64,000 nt of DNA from positions 1 through 64,000 of the forward strand of contig CAOKAC010000001.1 in the NCBI GenBank assembly GCA_948466345.1, in the 5' to 3' direction. The notes under the pieces are model-generated. The model worked only from the letters and a program-made list of their open reading frames with translations. It had not been told where the DNA came from and did no database searches. Shown here piece by piece: positions 62,542 to 64,000 of the stretch (position 1 is the stretch's first letter; the number at the start of each line of letters is the position of its first letter). Made by a program: the position numbers and the translations under genes. This DNA comes from an uncultured Clostridia bacterium. GTDB lineage: Bacteria; Bacillota; Clostridia; Oscillospirales; CAG-272.

Positions 62542-62871
62542 ATGGTGGAAAAGAGTATTGGAAAACGCATTCAAGAATTCAGAAAAAGAAAAGGACTGAC
62601 GCAAGATGACCTCGCTGAAATGATTGATATCAGCCCAAATTATCTGTCTGCATTAGAGAGAGGCGTTTATAATATCAGTATCGACTTATTAATTAAAATA
62701 ATGAATTGTCTGGATTGCACCGCCAATGATCTTTTTTGTGATGTAATGCATTCGGGTTATGAAATAAAGGCTTCGCGGCTTTCTGACATGATCGAAAATT
62801 TGCCGCCTAAAGAACAAAGCCGCATATTCAGCGTAGTGGAAGCAATGGTAAAAACTTATCTAAAACAATAG
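62542..62871 (+). CDS. XRE-family regulator (ICE-2)
   Basis: 109 residues. HTH at about 8-62 (IGKRIQEFRKRKGLTQDDLA, then ISPNYLSALERGVYNISIDL). The C-terminal part (LPPKEQSRIFSVVEAMVKTY) is a dimerisation-type helix found in many clostridial element regulators. It is probably a switch regulator of ICE-2 and stands alone with its own terminator (62891-62917). Confidence 0.85.
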   Translation: MVEKSIGKRIQEFRKRKGLTQDDLAEMIDISPNYLSALERGVYNISIDLLIKIMNCLDCTANDLFCDVMHSGYEIKASRLSDMIENLPPKEQSRIFSVVEAMVKTYLKQ

Positions 62872-62890
62872 AATTTAAATAATGCAAAAC

Positions 62891-62917
62891 AAAGAATCCG
62901 CTTTTTACGGATTCTTT
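62891..62917 (+). terminator. Terminator after the XRE gene
   Basis: AAAGAATCCG, loop CTTTTTA, CGGATTCTTT, then ATTTTTTTT. Confidence 0.9.
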
Positions 62918-62936
62918 ATTTTTTTTCTGTAAGTGG

Positions 62937-62965
62937 TAGACAACCATTATAAATCGTGCTATAAT
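62937..62965 (+). promoter_or_regulatory. Promoter of a short transcript
   Basis: TAGACA (62937-62942), 17 bp, TATAAT (62960-62965). The next terminator is at 63152-63195, so the transcript would be about 220 nt. Confidence 0.75.
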
Positions 62966-63010
62966 AGCAGTAATGCGATTATTCAAATCGTATTACAAGT
63001 AATTCGTGGA

Positions 63011-63055
63011 ATGGTTGATGAACTCGGGCGTGTTGTGCTTTTTGTATTTTGGTAA
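63011..63055 (+). pseudogene. AbrB-domain remnant
   Basis: MVDELGRVVLFVFW then stop. The VDELGRVVL core is typical of the first strand and turn of AbrB/SpoVT proteins, where P and ELR should follow; here the frame diverges and stops. The gene at 63880 has the same kind of start (LDDVGRLVLPKELR), so this is probably a decayed copy of an AbrB gene. Confidence 0.45.
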
Positions 63056-63091
63056 GTTTCTCAATTGTTGATAACAGGATTATAATTGAAA

Positions 63092-63157
63092 ATGAAAAGC
63101 CTTACTAACTCACTTGTAAAAGCACTGAAAACATTAGAAAAAATGAAACATAAATAA
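63092..63157 (+). CDS. Possible 21-residue basic peptide
   Basis: MKSLTNSLVKALKTLEKMKH and a final Lys: an amphipathic basic helix. Its stop codon lies in the foot of the following terminator. The ribosome site is weak (AGGATTATAATTGAAA). It lies in a promoter-terminator unit of its own, which is the only reason to list it. Confidence 0.3.
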   Translation: MKSLTNSLVKALKTLEKMKHK

Positions 63158-63195
63158 CTTAAAAAGGTTCTTCAAAGAATCTTTTTAAGTTATTT
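63152..63195. terminator. Long bidirectional terminator
   Basis: AAATAACTTAAAAAG with CTTTTTAAGTTATTT, extended inward by TTCTT/AAGAA. It serves the short rightward transcript and the leftward XRE gene, whose stop codon lies in the stem. Confidence 0.85.
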
Positions 63196-63507
63196 ATGAA
63201 GTTGCTTTATGTCAGCGATGATGCCACGAATAATATTAAGTTGACTTGGCGATAGGGTTTTAAGTTCTGCTATCACTTCGTTGAGAAGCATTGGATTTTC
63301 AATGTCTTGTCGAAAAAACTCCTCCGGCGTAACTTTAAGGTATTCACAAATATATAAAAACCCTTGCATAGAAGGCATAGCTTTTCCATTTTCAATTCTA
63401 TTTATATAGCTGGAATTTTGCCCTATGTCTAAAGACATTTCTCTACCGCTGACACCTTTCGCTTCACGCAGTTGTGTTAATCTCTTTGCAAATAGGTCTT
63501 CATACAT
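63190..63507 (-). CDS. XRE-family regulator, leftward
   Basis: 105 residues. HTH at about 8-62 (KRLTQLREAKGVSGREMSLD, then NSSYINRIENGKAMPSMQGF). The C-terminal helix (LSPSQLNIIRGIIADIKQLH) resembles that of the regulator at 62542, so the two are related in layout. AGAAGGTGTTGGT precedes the ATG. It may act as an opposing regulator. Confidence 0.87.
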   Translation of the reverse strand: MYEDLFAKRLTQLREAKGVSGREMSLDIGQNSSYINRIENGKAMPSMQGFLYICEYLKVTPEEFFRQDIENPMLLNEVIAELKTLSPSQLNIIRGIIADIKQLHK

Positions 63508-63879
63508 ACCAACACCTTCTTATTATATAACATTCATATTAGATATTATATGTCATACGAATGCCGATAATAGGATATCAGGTGTTTTATTTAACGTATT
63601 GTGCGTCATACAATATCTCGTTTTATCAAATTAAGGATTTTTTATATCCAACAAAGCGTTGTTATAAAATTTTTGATAATAAAAAGTCAAAAATTTGCCT
63701 GCATCGGCAAGCGGACTTTATTAGTTTTTTTAAAAATAATTATCAATCGTGTTTATTGGCATTCGGCGCAACAATGGCGACAGTAAGGACATTATCAGAT
63801 ATTAGAATTGAAAAAGACTAAATCGAAGTAGACAAAGCGAAACCAAAAGATAATATAAATAAAAAACGGAGAAAACATA
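63508..63879. other. AT-rich interval without a supported gene
   Basis: An 86-codon frame at 63561-63821 exists but has no ribosome site and no recognisable text. The interval probably holds the promoter of the XRE gene at its left and of the AbrB gene at its right. Confidence 0.4.
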
Positions 63880-64000
63880 ATGTTAAAATGTTTAAAGCGA
63901 CTTGATGATGTTGGTAGATTAGTTCTGCCGAAAGAACTACGGAAGGCATTAGAGCTTACTCCTAAAGATTGGATAACAATTAAGCTGTCTGGTGAGGAGA
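63880..64000 (+). CDS. AbrB/SpoVT-domain protein, cut by window end
   Basis: 40 residues visible. LKRLDDVGRLVLPKELRKAL followed by ELTPKDWITIKLSGEE is the AbrB-type swapped-hairpin DNA-binding domain. ACGGAGAAAACATA precedes the ATG. The rest lies outside the window. Confidence 0.85.
   Translation, partial: MLKCLKRLDDVGRLVLPKELRKALELTPKDWITIKLSGEE

Noticed and set aside
59176-63000. attR of ICE-2 as a copy of the tRNA-Ser 3' end
   Set aside because: No second copy of GGGTTCGAATCCCACC was seen; the element probably continues past the window.
63561-63821. 86-codon ORF near the window end
   Set aside because: AT-rich, no ribosome site, no recognisable family.

Overview
This window reads as a low-to-medium GC Gram-positive anaerobe of the class Clostridia. 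The signs are strong AGGAGG-type ribosome sites, class B and class C sortases, SpaA-type pilins, AbrB/SpoVG-like proteins, a dockerin-bearing secreted protease and a BirA-controlled BioY. An Oscillospiraceae/Ruminococcaceae-like gut bacterium is my inference. No species can be named from the sequence.

Layout. (1) About 1-13,170 is the right part of an integrative conjugative element (ICE-1). It holds a class B sortase cut by the window edge, a CD1108-type membrane protein with a CHAP hydrolase, an XRE regulator facing a small excisionase-like HTH protein, an AT-rich cargo module (OmpR-type regulator, histidine kinase, two FtsX-like permeases, ABC ATPase), a Cys-rich KTR protein, a sigma-70-like factor, a MazF-type toxin with a structured leader, and a large serine recombinase. 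(2) About 13,199-31,498 is chromosome. It holds a leftward pilus operon (tip adhesin, backbone pilin, two class C sortases), a leftward pair encoding a wall-anchored protein and a 1481-residue subtilisin-like protease, then tex, an RsuA-type pseudouridine synthase, bioY behind a BirA operator, and tRNA-Ser(CGA). (3) About 31,500 to the window end, starting at the 3' end of the tRNA, is a second conjugative element (ICE-2). Accessory proteins come first, then a thioester/VaFE surface adhesin, the type IV secretion block (DUF3852 protein, VirB6-like, PrgI-like, VirB4 N-terminal-like, VirB4, NlpC/lysozyme hydrolase), a candidate oriT, a MobC-like protein and a MobP-type relaxase with Sel1 repeats, an SOS/repair group (Y-family polymerase, SRAP protein), a TOPRIM protein, the VirD4 coupling protein and XRE regulators. 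Its integrase is not in view.

The most striking signal is upstream of the pilus operon. A consensus promoter is followed by a leader ORF that starts directly before 14.5 copies of a CTGT tetranucleotide. It runs through a strong intrinsic terminator and ends with an ATGA overlap on the adhesin start codon. In the present repeat number the frame is open through the terminator. Gain or loss of one unit stops translation before it. This is the architecture expected of a phase-variable, translation-controlled attenuator.

A second unexplained pattern is in ICE-2. At least nine otherwise dissimilar proteins end in an acidic or Asn-rich stretch followed by a short hydrophobic-x-hydrophobic tip. This could be a shared sorting, secretion or partner-binding signal. 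Other regulatory logic visible in the DNA includes a shared tandem operator in front of both transcription units of the ICE-1 cargo, paired dyads between its divergent regulators, a LexA box in front of the ICE-2 polymerase, and hairpins placed repeatedly just upstream of ICE-2 ribosome sites.
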